DNA from: Arcicella aurantiaca
GTDB lineage: Bacteria > Bacteroidota > Bacteroidia > Cytophagales > Spirosomataceae
Assembly (NCBI RefSeq): GCF_003148625.1
Contig: NZ_QGGO01000026.1
Location: 1 to 64,000 of the forward strand
DNA length: 64,000 nt
Direction of reading: 5' to 3'
Shown: positions 1-9,384 of the stretch, one piece after another
Layout: the number at the start of each line of letters is the position of its first letter
Numbering within the stretch: the first letter of the stretch is position 1
Program-made: the position numbers and the translations under genes
The notes under the pieces: model-generated
What the model was told of the DNA's origin: nothing
The model's database searches: none
Seen by the model: the letters and a program-made list of their open reading frames with translations, nothing else

Positions 1-95
1 AAGTCTGGGCTACTTTTTGGGTTAATGTAACACAGACTTTAGTCTGTATGAATAAACCAATAGTCACTTACAGACTGAAGTCTGTGCTACTTTTC
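1..95. repeat. short palindromic repeat cluster at window edge
   Basis: Two near-identical 16-bp palindromes (ACAGACT-2 nt-AGTCTGT) lie at 32-47 and 70-85. A related phrase (AAGTCTGnGCTACTTTT) occurs at 1-17 and 79-95. The second copy overlaps the stop of the glycosyltransferase gene (87-89). It resembles a dispersed intergenic element and could act as a weak transcription end for the minus-strand locus, but there is no clear T-tract. Confidence 0.5.
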
Positions 96-1265
96 TGAAT
101 CCTCGCCGTGTGGCGTATGGATAAATTGTTTTCTGGCTTTTCCGATATTTAAGGCTGATTTCAAAATAGAAATGATAGCTATGGGTATTTGTAAAAAAGC
201 ATTTACTAAATCTTTATTATACCATTTTGCGGGAATGCCCATGAGCAAAGCTATACCTAAAGCAATGAACAAAACAATGCTAAAAATCAATAAATGGCTG
301 GCAAATAAGAAACAAAATATTATCCATAAACCCAAAACGGCAACTAACAAAACTCTTGGGAATAAATACGTTTGAAAAACCTTATTGAAAAATGAAATAT
401 TCCCTTTTGATAACTGTATCCAACCTTCAATAAAGTATTTTTCAAAAAATTCCACTTGGGTGGCTAACCATCTACTTCGTTGCTGACTAAAAACGTCTGT
501 TTTGGCTACTTTTTCATCATAAACGTATTCGCCATCTAAAAAAGCAACCTCTTTTCTTTGTCTCATCAATCTGAATTCCAGTTCTTTATCTTCTCCAGAA
601 GTTTCGCCAATGTCGGTTAAAAGTTGGATAAATAATTGCCAATCAAAAGCCATTCCGCTACCGATAAGAGCAGAAGGTAAACCCGCCGCAACGTGTCCTC
701 TTCTGAAAATATGATTATTGATTTCCTCGGTACAGGCATCTAACAAAGCAAAAGGCGTTTGCGTATTTTTGGCAGTTCTATGCCCTTGAACAGCTTGAAA
801 ACCTGCTTCAAAAGCATTGTTTATGGCGTGTAAAAAACCTTGTCCAATATGATTATCGGCATCTAAAATCAAGACAATATCAACTGAAATATTTTGAGTT
901 GCTTCGATGGCTTTTTGCAAGGCTTTTCCCTTTGTACTTTTCTCAAAATGAACTTCCACCACTTTTATGGGTAAAGAATTCAGGGTTTTCAAAGTGGCTT
1001 CGCTAAAAGAATCCGCAATGACGACAACTTCAAATAATGTTGTTGGATAATCTTGTTCGAGGATATTTTTTGCCGTTGAAATAATGACCGAATCTTCTTT
1101 ATAACCCGGTACAAAAATGCGTATTTTACGTAACTGAGTAGCTTTTTTGAAAATTCTTTTCTTGGAAATTTTCCCTAAAACTGAAAAAAACAACAAATAC
1201 GCCACTTGAATTAAGAGGTAAATCAAGATGAAATATTCTATAAAATGGAGTATCGTTTGTATCAT
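87..1265 (-). CDS. membrane glycosyltransferase family 2, processive type
   Basis: Probably adds sugars to a growing exopolysaccharide at the inner membrane. The protein has an N-terminal membrane helix (about residues 5-28), a cytosolic GT-A domain and about three C-terminal helices (about 300-380). The D / DAD / ED / QxxRW series of processive beta-glycosyltransferases can be read: DSFSEA, ILDADNH, SGEDKEL and QRSRW. The ATG at 1265 is preferred because it follows the upstream stop by one base; a TTG three codons earlier is possible. It is the last gene of the minus-strand polysaccharide block. The sugar specificity cannot be told. Confidence 0.85.
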   Translation of the reverse strand: MIQTILHFIEYFILIYLLIQVAYLLFFSVLGKISKKRIFKKATQLRKIRIFVPGYKEDSVIISTAKNILEQDYPTTLFEVVVIADSFSEATLKTLNSLPIKVVEVHFEKSTKGKALQKAIEATQNISVDIVLILDADNHIGQGFLHAINNAFEAGFQAVQGHRTAKNTQTPFALLDACTEEINNHIFRRGHVAAGLPSALIGSGMAFDWQLFIQLLTDIGETSGEDKELEFRLMRQRKEVAFLDGEYVYDEKVAKTDVFSQQRSRWLATQVEFFEKYFIEGWIQLSKGNISFFNKVFQTYLFPRVLLVAVLGLWIIFCFLFASHLLIFSIVLFIALGIALLMGIPAKWYNKDLVNAFLQIPIAIISILKSALNIGKARKQFIHTPHGEDSEK

Positions 1266-1266
1266 G

Positions 1267-2205
1267 TTAATCAATTTTTAAACTTCCTATTAATTTGGAA
1301 GAGTGGTTTTGAGGTTCTTGTATTCCAGAGTTTGATATATTCCAAACAAAAGCCTTCCAAATGGCTTTTGCATGAGCGTTTTCTTGCTTGAAAAAATGCT
1401 TAAAAATATGAATTGGCGACGAAATAAAAACAAAAAAAGCACTGGCAACCAACCATCTGAAACCCGAATAATTCCGACGAATATACAAAAGTCGATTTCG
1501 GTATAAATAATAGGTTTTGAAAGCCGAGTTTTTTCCTGTCGAAACTGATTCTTTATGATAAATAGTTGCTTTACCGTCGTAATGAACTTCGTAATCTTGT
1601 TTTTTAAACCTTGCAGCCCAATCCAATTCTTCGTAATACAAAAAGAAAATTTCACTCATTTGTCCCACTTTTTTTAAGGCTGAGGCAGGAATCATCATGG
1701 CTGCACCGTTGGGCAAATCTGTGATTCGAGTATCGTCAAATTTGCCATCATCTTTTTGGAAATAACCAATATCATAACTTCTGCTCGTGAGTGGATGCAA
1801 GCCAATTGCCCCCGCATATTGTATGGTATCGGGCATGAAATGGTATTTTATTTTCGGACAAACGATGCCAACTTGTGGATTTTTCTGTAAATATTCTACT
1901 AATTCATTGATTAAATTGGGCGTTAATTCGGTGTCGTTATTGACAAAAAATAAATATTCCCCTTTTGCAAAATGTAGTCCTATGTTATTTCCGCCTGCAA
2001 AACCTAAATTTTCGGGACTGCTGATATGTTTGATAAATGGAAATTCTTGCTTTAAATAAGCTGATGATTTTTTAGGTGAAGCATTATCAACCACAATAAT
2101 TTCCCAATTAGGATATGCCACCAACGAAAGCGACCGCAACATTTCAGCAGTGACTTCGGGCGTGTCATAATTGACGGTTATGATAGAAACTAAGGGCTTT
2201 GACAT
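1267..2205 (-). CDS. glycosyltransferase family 2, rhamnosyltransferase-like (WbbL type)
   Basis: Predicted to transfer a sugar from a nucleotide donor during polysaccharide assembly. The start VSIITVNYDTPE, then VDNAS, NLGFAGGNN and the metal-binding NNDTEL segment are typical of GT2 enzymes of the WbbL/rhamnosyltransferase group. The YYEELDWAARF segment near residue 190 supplies the usual acidic catalytic region. A hydrophobic stretch near residues 250-270 may anchor it. Its stop is one base from the next gene's ATG, so the two are probably co-transcribed and coupled. Donor and acceptor are unknown. Confidence 0.85.
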   Translation of the reverse strand: MSKPLVSIITVNYDTPEVTAEMLRSLSLVAYPNWEIIVVDNASPKKSSAYLKQEFPFIKHISSPENLGFAGGNNIGLHFAKGEYLFFVNNDTELTPNLINELVEYLQKNPQVGIVCPKIKYHFMPDTIQYAGAIGLHPLTSRSYDIGYFQKDDGKFDDTRITDLPNGAAMMIPASALKKVGQMSEIFFLYYEELDWAARFKKQDYEVHYDGKATIYHKESVSTGKNSAFKTYYLYRNRLLYIRRNYSGFRWLVASAFFVFISSPIHIFKHFFKQENAHAKAIWKAFVWNISNSGIQEPQNHSSKLIGSLKID

Positions 2206-2231
2206 TTTTGAATTACGTTTTTTAGAAAAAT

Positions 2232-2297
2232 CCTACCATGTTTGATTTGGACAAACTTCCCGAAAGTTTTAGAACTTTCGGGAAGTTCAATGGTAGG
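2232..2297. repeat. nested palindrome (CCCGAAAGTT family)
   Basis: The outer arms CCTACCAT (2232-2239) and ATGGTAGG (2290-2297) enclose 15-bp arms AACTTCCCGAAAGTT (2254-2268) and AACTTTCGGGAAGTT (2273-2287) around a 4-nt loop. It sits between the polymerase gene and the downstream glycosyltransferase, both on the minus strand. It lacks the long T-tract of an intrinsic terminator. A similar CCCGAAA / TTTCGGG arm pair lies inside the HTTM gene near 51.9 kb. Confidence 0.75.
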
Positions 2298-2350
2298 CTG
2301 TTGGTGTTATTCAATTCGTAAGTAACTCTGTTTTAATTTTAAGTATCGCT

Positions 2351-3790
2351 TTATACCTTCAACTCCTTGGTATCCCATTTTGGACTAATAAATACAAATG
2401 CCCAACTGATATAAACGATTGCCGAAGAAGGCAAAGCGTTCATTACTTCGTTGCCATAACTACAAACTAAGCTTCCAAAAGACCCTGCACAGAGCGAAAT
2501 TAGCTGATTTCTCAGCACAGGGTCACGGGTTTCCCAAATAATTCCAGATGATTTCCCGACGATATAAAACATCATTCCAAACCAAATTATAAAACCTATC
2601 ACGCCATACATTGCCCACATTTTCACGTATAAACTGTCGGGGGGAATATTGGCGGTAGCAATGTGTTTGTTGTAGGTTCGTCCCCATTGTCCGATTGTCC
2701 CAACGCCCATTCCAATCGGTTTACTTGCCATTATATCTTTCAAAATTCTTTGATTGATAAGTCTGGCTTGAAGCGATGGGTCGTTTGGGTCGAGAGAACT
2801 TCGTAGCCTTCTGATTTGGTCATTCCCAGAACCAATTGAGGTAAATTTTAACATTCCGATAAAGCCCAAACCGATTACCATTCCAAGAATTAAGATGCGG
2901 GTTTGTTTCATCAAAACCAAGAAAATAAAACCGCCACCCACCAAAGCACCCATTGCACCTCTTGTACCCGAAATCAACATCCCATAAAATATTAATAATC
3001 CAGCTAATCCGTACAACAATTTCTTTCCGAAAGAATAAGGTCCAACCGTCAAAGCAATGCACATAACTGCTAAATGGGCTTGTGACGCTCCAAACTGTGC
3101 CGCCTCAGAATAATAGGAAAACACCCTTAATTTTCCGAAAAGAATATGCGTTTTTTTTGCTCCTTCTTCCAACCAACGATGTTCGGCTGAGTCAACGCCA
3201 AGATATAATTGTTTCATTCCATACATTGCTCCTAAAACTGACATAATGATGATGATGTGCAGAAATAGACCAATATCGGTTCTCTTCTTGAAAATTAAAA
3301 TCACCAATGGAACCGTTAAAAGCCAATATAAAGATGAAGAACGCATTTCTTGAAACCACCCTTGAATATTTGGTCGTGTTGGATTACCAATTTCTAAAAC
3401 GGTAATGCCAAACCAGATTAAGGCAAACCAAACTAAATCAATGTCAAGATGTCTAAATCTGAATCGTTTTCCCTGATAAAAAAATACTGCTAACCAAGTC
3501 AAAACCAATAAACCATCTACCAAAAGCCCAAATTGAGGCCCTACGATATGTTTCCCGATGGTCGGCATTAAAAAACAATAGAAAATAAATGAAATTAAGC
3601 CGATGCGTGGATTGAGAAAAAGTAATATCAAAAAGGCAATTCCGAAGGGCAAAACCAATAATAATCCTGCAATCGTAATTCCCATTTTTGCAATTAACCA
3701 ACCCAAAACAACACTCAATAATACGCCAATGATTAACCAGCGATTATTCAGCCCAATTCGGTTAGTATTATATAAAGTATTTGCTTGCAT
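2351..3790 (-). CDS. O-antigen ligase/polymerase (Wzy-like) membrane protein
   Basis: Predicted to polymerise or ligate polysaccharide repeat units on the periplasmic face of the inner membrane. The 479-residue protein is almost entirely hydrophobic with about 11 membrane segments. It carries the SGTRGA motif (about residue 280) common in Wzy_C/O-antigen-ligase proteins, followed by a soluble loop with RRLRSSLDPNDPSLQAR. It lies six bases downstream of the flippase gene, the usual Wzx/Wzy pairing. Ligase and polymerase cannot be told apart by sequence alone; the setting beside a flippase and a Wzz-like protein favours polymerase. Confidence 0.8.
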   Translation of the reverse strand: MQANTLYNTNRIGLNNRWLIIGVLLSVVLGWLIAKMGITIAGLLLVLPFGIAFLILLFLNPRIGLISFIFYCFLMPTIGKHIVGPQFGLLVDGLLVLTWLAVFFYQGKRFRFRHLDIDLVWFALIWFGITVLEIGNPTRPNIQGWFQEMRSSSLYWLLTVPLVILIFKKRTDIGLFLHIIIIMSVLGAMYGMKQLYLGVDSAEHRWLEEGAKKTHILFGKLRVFSYYSEAAQFGASQAHLAVMCIALTVGPYSFGKKLLYGLAGLLIFYGMLISGTRGAMGALVGGGFIFLVLMKQTRILILGMVIGLGFIGMLKFTSIGSGNDQIRRLRSSLDPNDPSLQARLINQRILKDIMASKPIGMGVGTIGQWGRTYNKHIATANIPPDSLYVKMWAMYGVIGFIIWFGMMFYIVGKSSGIIWETRDPVLRNQLISLCAGSFGSLVCSYGNEVMNALPSSAIVYISWAFVFISPKWDTKELKV

Positions 3791-3796
3791 TTGTCA

Positions 3797-5131
3797 TTAC
3801 TGTTTTGGCGATGAAACAAGTTTCTGTCTCATTTTCCCGATAAATTCTTTACAATAATCTATTATTTCTTTCAAAATATTAGTGTTTTGTAATCTTCCCG
3901 TTTTATCAAGCATCCACCAACCCAAAGTTGCCCCAATAATGGCGTTGATGACCGAAGCAAAGGCAACCCAAGCTAAATCGTGGGTTAAATAAAGTGCTAA
4001 AAGGTCAGCAATGATATTGACAATTGCCATGATTAGGACTTTTATAAAGTTTTTGTTGGGCAATTGAAGGGCATCTAAACAAATTCCCGTCATGCGGTTG
4101 ATGGGCAACAATAAACCAAATAAAATGAACACTCTAAATATTGGCGTGGTGTCAGCGTATTGTTTTCCACCAATTATCAAAACCAAATATGGAGCAAAAA
4201 CAAAGGCAAATAATAATCCCGGAATGTAAAGCAAATACGACCAAGAAAGATATTGAACCAATGTTTTTTGAAAAGCAGGATAGTCTTTTTCGTTGTGTTT
4301 TGCTGCCAACTGAGGAAAAGCAGTTGTACTTAAACTTCGTAACGGAATTTCAAAAAGTTCGGTCAATTTTAATGGAATGGCATATTTTGCTACTGAAGAT
4401 GCCCCCATAATACTGCCAATCAAAAAAGTATCAGCACTTTTCAAAACATTTGTGGTTGCCAAAGTTGCCAACGTATATTTTATCAAATTGAATAATGCTT
4501 TTACTTCTGTTAAGGTTTTGAATTTGATATTCAAGGGATTTGTTTTCTTGAATATCAAAACAAAAATCAACAAACAAACATTAAATAATAAATGTACCGT
4601 GGCAAATTCTTCTAAACTTCCTTCTTTCAAAAAAGCATAAAATGCGATGATTAGAGCATTGGCACTTTGGGTAATTCTTAGAAATAAAAGAAATTTTAAA
4701 TCTTGCTTGGCGACTGCTTCAGCTTCTGCAATGTGAAGTGGCAAGGTGACAATTCCTAAAACGGCATACCAACCACAAAATATTTGAATACCTGCATTTT
4801 GGGCGAAAATTCCTGAGAAAAAAAGAATAGTTAGCACCACTGAAATACTGAAAGAAATCAATCCTCCAAGCCAATAAGCACTACCAATGATTGTTTTTTG
4901 TTGCTGGTGGTCGTCGGTAGATGCTCGCATGACTAAAGCAGACTGCAAACCGCCCGATTTTATCATCTCAAATAAAATAACCGCTGTGGTATAAACGATG
5001 TATTCGCCGAGAATTTCTGGCTTGGTCGCTCGTACCAACAACATAAACGACCCCAAACCAATAATGGCAGGAAGTAGCTGGCTGGCAAATGCCAATCCTT
5101 GAATGGTAGCTTGACTTTTGTTCTTACTCAT
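3797..5131 (-). CDS. polysaccharide flippase (Wzx-like, MOP superfamily)
   Basis: Predicted to flip lipid-linked polysaccharide units across the inner membrane. The 444-residue protein has about 12-14 hydrophobic helices, and its N-terminus (FASQLLPAIIGLGSFMLLVRATKPEILGEY, given in pieces here) matches the membrane oligosaccharide flippase family. It starts at an ATG at 5131 and ends just before the Wzy-like gene, so the two are probably one transcript. No substrate can be inferred. The 108 bp upstream, between it and the Wzz-like gene, show nothing notable. Confidence 0.82.
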   Translation of the reverse strand: MSKNKSQATIQGLAFASQLLPAIIGLGSFMLLVRATKPEILGEYIVYTTAVILFEMIKSGGLQSALVMRASTDDHQQQKTIIGSAYWLGGLISFSISVVLTILFFSGIFAQNAGIQIFCGWYAVLGIVTLPLHIAEAEAVAKQDLKFLLFLRITQSANALIIAFYAFLKEGSLEEFATVHLLFNVCLLIFVLIFKKTNPLNIKFKTLTEVKALFNLIKYTLATLATTNVLKSADTFLIGSIMGASSVAKYAIPLKLTELFEIPLRSLSTTAFPQLAAKHNEKDYPAFQKTLVQYLSWSYLLYIPGLLFAFVFAPYLVLIIGGKQYADTTPIFRVFILFGLLLPINRMTGICLDALQLPNKNFIKVLIMAIVNIIADLLALYLTHDLAWVAFASVINAIIGATLGWWMLDKTGRLQNTNILKEIIDYCKEFIGKMRQKLVSSPKQ

Positions 5132-5239
5132 AATAGCGATTTGAATTTAGTCATTGGTAGTTTTCTCACTAACAAATTATCCGATGATGGGCTTAATGGA
5201 TTGTTTTCTATTGCCTAATCCCCAAATCCTAATCCCTAA

Positions 5240-7423
5240 TTATCGAATTTTCTTTCTATTACCAAACTCAAATTTTGCGAGACGTTTCAATATTGACCTG
5301 AAAATATTTCGTTTTTTGGGAACTTCGCCAATGTATTCTTCGGCAAAATCATTATCAACTCCGTTCAAAATAAATTGAGGATTATTACCTGTTGTTTTAC
5401 GAAAAATAGTTAAAATATCACGGTCAACTCTGCCCCAAACCCGATTGGCACGACATAATAAAATGGCATAATTCAATTTTGGAAAAAGTCCGGGTTTTAT
5501 AATTATATCATCTAAAGACGGAAATTCAATCAAGACAAAGTCTTTGATATTTTTCAATTTATTTTCTCTTGCTTCCAAAAAAGCCTCATAACTATCTGGA
5601 AATGAAACCCCAAACGCTTTTTTTTCAGGTTCTTTTATGGTAATTGGCCAATACGTATCCGATGTTCCCGCTGAATTATTGATTAACAATTGTTTTTCAA
5701 CGGTATAATTCAAATTCATCAATTCTTGTCCCAACAAATTAATGATGGTCGTTTTGCCTTCTCCCGTCTGTGTACTCAAAATTCCAACGACAATTGGTTT
5801 TTGTTGGGTTTCTACATTAGCTAAAAATTGTTGCAACAAACGTAAATTAGCTTTTTTTACAAAATCTGGATTTCCGTTTAACAATGGATAAATGCCTAAC
5901 AATGGTGCATCAACCGTTTTTCTGGCTCTTAATGGTTCAAGCAATGTTTTGTTTATCAAAGCATTCGCTAAAATAAAAGCCAAAACCAAAACTAAGCCAA
6001 TGACAAAACCCAAAATTACCATCACCATTCTTTTTGAAGCGTTAGGTTTTAGCGGTAAATATGGAGGGTCAACAACATTTAATTTGGCGGTTAATTCTGT
6101 GTTTTGCTGAGTCAGTCTTGCCATATTCAAGCCGTGTAAAAGCTCTAAATATTCTTGTTCAGAAACGCCTATTTGTCTTTCTATTTTCTTCAACATCGCA
6201 CCCAATGGAGCAAAACGGCGATATTCTTCTTCAAATTCCTTCTTACGCTTATCCATCACGGTCAATTTCGCTTTACTTTGTTCATAAGCAAGCGTTGTTT
6301 TTAACCATTCGTCCAACACATTTTTGGTAGGAATTCCGTTGGGAGTATTGCTATCTCGATATAATTTATCCAAAGAGTTTTTCAACGTTCCTTCGGTTCT
6401 TGAAGCAAGGTTTTTTAAACTATCTATTTGTTTTTGATTACTTCCGTCATTATTTACGGTTTCGCTCAAAGCAATTTTGTTGTAAATATTCGATAGTTTT
6501 TCACGTTCTTTAATAATTTCTGAACCATTTGTGAACTGACTATTTCTACCTTTTATATTTTCATTAACTTTTTCTAAGGAAGACTTTGACGACATTTTAT
6601 CCATTTCCAGATTATGATTCAAAGCGTATAAATCTTCACGTTCGCCCGCAACAGCCTTTGTTTGTTCATAATAGTTAATGATGTCATTGGTTTTATTAAA
6701 ATCCAAAAACGTCTTTTCGGTAGAATCAAGTTTTGAAAAAGCTCTTTTGGTTTCGCTTTCAAAATAACTTACCACCGAGCCTGTTTGTCCTTCACGCAAT
6801 AATTTATTTTTTCGCATAAACGACTGTTCCAGCAACTCAAGCGTTCTTTTGCAAATAAAAGGGTCGTTGGTTTCGTAAGAAATTTTGATTAAATCACTAT
6901 TGCTTATCCGAGATGATTTTATGCTTTTGAGTGCCTCAAGGGAATAAAATGGATTGCCCGAATAAATGATTTTATAGATTAAATTATCGTCGCTTCGTTG
7001 TGTTAAATTGGCTACGGCGTCACGTGTTGCCGCCAAAGTTGGTTTCACAATCTGGCGTTTAATATCTTCTGGAACTAAATTTTGTAATTCATCATACGCT
7101 CCCCAAGTCAAAATATTGGGGTCATGTTTTTTCAAAAAAAGATGCTCTGCCAATAAGTCAATCAATACATCTTGTTTTGTTTCTCGTGATTCTATCAAAG
7201 AAAGTAGATTATCAAAAGCATTACTGGTTGAATAAAAGTCTGCTTTTGTACTTCCATTTAAACTATATCCCGAAGCAATTCCTGTATAAATTGTTGATTC
7301 TGAAGAGTAAACTTTTTTTTCGTTTCGGGTAAAATAGAAAATTGAGACTGCCAAAATCGTAGGGATTATCAGCAGCCAAAGTAGGTTTTTTGAAATTAAT
7401 TTTAAAAAATGCAAAAAACTCAT
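5240..7423 (-). CDS. polysaccharide co-polymerase / degenerate BY-kinase (Wzz-Wzc like)
   Basis: Predicted to control chain length and export of the exopolysaccharide. One helix near residues 15-32 and one near 470-490 flank a large periplasmic coiled-coil region, the Wzz layout. A cytoplasmic ATPase-like domain follows, with Walker A GEGKTT (about residue 560). Unlike true bacterial tyrosine kinases, the Walker B position reads FVLIEF instead of ending in Asp, and the C-terminus is basic (KKRNIF...RKKIR) without a tyrosine cluster. It probably binds nucleotide but may not autophosphorylate. Its ATG overlaps the stop of the TolC-like gene by ATGA, indicating translational coupling. Confidence 0.85.
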   Translation of the reverse strand: MSFLHFLKLISKNLLWLLIIPTILAVSIFYFTRNEKKVYSSESTIYTGIASGYSLNGSTKADFYSTSNAFDNLLSLIESRETKQDVLIDLLAEHLFLKKHDPNILTWGAYDELQNLVPEDIKRQIVKPTLAATRDAVANLTQRSDDNLIYKIIYSGNPFYSLEALKSIKSSRISNSDLIKISYETNDPFICKRTLELLEQSFMRKNKLLREGQTGSVVSYFESETKRAFSKLDSTEKTFLDFNKTNDIINYYEQTKAVAGEREDLYALNHNLEMDKMSSKSSLEKVNENIKGRNSQFTNGSEIIKEREKLSNIYNKIALSETVNNDGSNQKQIDSLKNLASRTEGTLKNSLDKLYRDSNTPNGIPTKNVLDEWLKTTLAYEQSKAKLTVMDKRKKEFEEEYRRFAPLGAMLKKIERQIGVSEQEYLELLHGLNMARLTQQNTELTAKLNVVDPPYLPLKPNASKRMVMVILGFVIGLVLVLAFILANALINKTLLEPLRARKTVDAPLLGIYPLLNGNPDFVKKANLRLLQQFLANVETQQKPIVVGILSTQTGEGKTTIINLLGQELMNLNYTVEKQLLINNSAGTSDTYWPITIKEPEKKAFGVSFPDSYEAFLEARENKLKNIKDFVLIEFPSLDDIIIKPGLFPKLNYAILLCRANRVWGRVDRDILTIFRKTTGNNPQFILNGVDNDFAEEYIGEVPKKRNIFRSILKRLAKFEFGNRKKIR

Positions 7424-8172
7424 TTTACCTGATTTAATAAAGAGGCGAAACTGATACCTGTATAGGCGTCCAATTCCATTAAACTGGTCTGAAATTTATT
7501 CAGATACGTTTCGAACTCAATTTTTGATTTATTGTAAATATCTAATATCCTTGCGTTTTGTTCCAAGGTGATTTGTCCTTGTAAAAAATCACGCTCAGCC
7601 ATTTTATAATTCACTTGTGCCGCCTGACGGTTATTACTGCTTATGAGCATCAATTTATGTGCTAACTTCAAGTCTTGATAATATTCTATAACTCTTTGTT
7701 TTACGTATAAATTGCTACTTTCTTTTTCATAATTTGCCATTTCAATCTGTGATTTTGTGGCTTTAGCAAAATGCTTGCGATTCAGAATTTGAGACATCGG
7801 CAATTGTAACCCAACTCCCAAATTATAAAAACCAGTTTGTACAGTCGTGAATCTGTTTAATGAATTGGTTTCATTAACAGAAGCGTAATTTGTTCCGTAT
7901 TGATAACTCGCTAACATTGAAAGTCTATCAAAAATGGCATTTTTACTAATTTTCTGATTGGCTGTGGCAAAATCTACCCCACTCGAAAGCCTTTTAATTT
8001 CGGGAGAATACTTTTGAGCGGCCGTAATTAATTGTGGTAAAAGTTGGTCGTTTGTGAAAGCTTTGGTCAATAAAGAATCTGTCGAAATCTTTTGAGAATT
8101 TGATTGCCAAGGGACTATTGTAGCTATAATCCAAATTATGAAGATGAAACCATATTTTTTATTCCTAAACAT
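7420..8172 (-). CDS. short TolC-like outer membrane efflux family protein
   Basis: Probably the outer-membrane or periplasmic conduit part of the polysaccharide export locus. It has an N-terminal signal sequence ending near SNSQ and long amphipathic helices with heptad character (about 150-240), as in the OEP family. At 250 residues it is roughly half a standard TolC protomer (about 450), with one OEP repeat rather than two. There is no frameshift or downstream remnant, so it looks like a natural short form. No Wza-type export protein is visible in the window, so this may replace it. Confidence 0.65.
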   Translation of the reverse strand: MFRNKKYGFIFIIWIIATIVPWQSNSQKISTDSLLTKAFTNDQLLPQLITAAQKYSPEIKRLSSGVDFATANQKISKNAIFDRLSMLASYQYGTNYASVNETNSLNRFTTVQTGFYNLGVGLQLPMSQILNRKHFAKATKSQIEMANYEKESSNLYVKQRVIEYYQDLKLAHKLMLISSNNRQAAQVNYKMAERDFLQGQITLEQNARILDIYNKSKIEFETYLNKFQTSLMELDAYTGISFASLLNQVK

Positions 8173-8234
8173 TTGAGTAATAGTTAAGGCTAAAATCTAC
8201 TTTCAATAATATTAGCAAATATTGTGCCTTTTAA

Positions 8235-9368
8235 CTATCTATTTTTCAATAGTTTATAAATGGATAAAACTTTAGAAGCGGTCTTTTGCCAAGTAAAAAG
8301 ACTTGGGCGTGCATAACCCAAAGTTATTTTCTCTTTTCTCAAACCTTCATTTTTGTAGGCAATTGTCATTTCTTCCGTAATTTCTTCAACGGAGTATGGA
8401 TTAACCATAAATGCAGCGTCTCCTGCCACCTCTGGCATGGCAGAAATATTTGAGGTCACTACTGGAATGCCAAAAGACATGGCTTCTAAAATGGGTAAGC
8501 CAAATCCCTCACGCAGAGACGGATATAAAAAAACTTTAGCTTCAGAATATAAAGCCAGAAGACTTGTATCATCAACAAAACCTGTTAAAACAAACCTATC
8601 AAGTAATGCTACTTTATTAATTTCCGTCAAAATATCTACAATAAAACCTTCCTTCAATCCTGTAATTGCCAATTTAACGGTAGGGTTTTCTTCCGCAAAT
8701 TTGACAAAAGCTTTTACGGTATTTTTGACATTTTTACGTGGCTCTACATTTCCAAGAAATAAAAAATAGTCTTTCGTTAAGCCCAATCTTACTCTGATTT
8801 CTTTAACAATTTCTGGGCTTGGTTTTATGCCAAATCTCCGACTTACACCATTATGAATTACCGTAATACCATCTTCTTTTAAATCTAATGTTTTTACAAT
8901 ATTGGCTTTTTCTACTTCAGAAATCGTAATAATTTTTTTACATTTTTTAACGATTTTTGGAACAAGCCATTTTCTGTATAAATTTCCGTACTTCTGGTAT
9001 TTGGTTGATGTATTTTCTTGGGTTGATTTTTCCATGAATATGACATCATGCAGAGTCAATACTAATGAAGTTGGTAAGTATAATGGAGCTGTGTTACTGG
9101 TACAATGTAAAATGTCTAATTTGTATTTTTGAGCATAAAAAGGCAGCATAATCTGCTCCCAAACCACATAATTTAGCCCAGATATTTCTACTATTTTAAA
9201 GTTTCGAGTTTCTTGAATGCAATTTCTATCTTCATCAGGTTTTACAAAAATGAAGTATTCATTCTCACTATCAATCACTTGCAAGGCACGAATCAATTCC
9301 AAAGCTACGATGTCCATGCCGTGCTTATGTGGTCTAAAAAGTCGTTGTGCTTCGATTCCAATTCTCAT
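8235..9368 (-). CDS. glycosyltransferase family 4 (GT-B fold)
   Basis: Predicted retaining glycosyltransferase acting on the lipid-linked oligosaccharide. The N-terminus MRIGIEAQRLFRPHKHGMD and the C-terminal donor site with FLYPSLREGFGLPILEAMS (E-x7-E type, about residues 285-303) are typical of GT4. The region DYFLFLGNVEPRKNVKN marks the start of the C-terminal Rossmann domain. It is the most upstream gene of the minus-strand locus. The 62-bp gap to the TolC-like gene shows no clear terminator. Confidence 0.88.
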   Translation of the reverse strand: MRIGIEAQRLFRPHKHGMDIVALELIRALQVIDSENEYFIFVKPDEDRNCIQETRNFKIVEISGLNYVVWEQIMLPFYAQKYKLDILHCTSNTAPLYLPTSLVLTLHDVIFMEKSTQENTSTKYQKYGNLYRKWLVPKIVKKCKKIITISEVEKANIVKTLDLKEDGITVIHNGVSRRFGIKPSPEIVKEIRVRLGLTKDYFLFLGNVEPRKNVKNTVKAFVKFAEENPTVKLAITGLKEGFIVDILTEINKVALLDRFVLTGFVDDTSLLALYSEAKVFLYPSLREGFGLPILEAMSFGIPVVTSNISAMPEVAGDAAFMVNPYSVEEITEEMTIAYKNEGLRKEKITLGYARPSLFTWQKTASKVLSIYKLLKNR

Positions 9369-9384
9369 TTTGCTTGATTTTATC

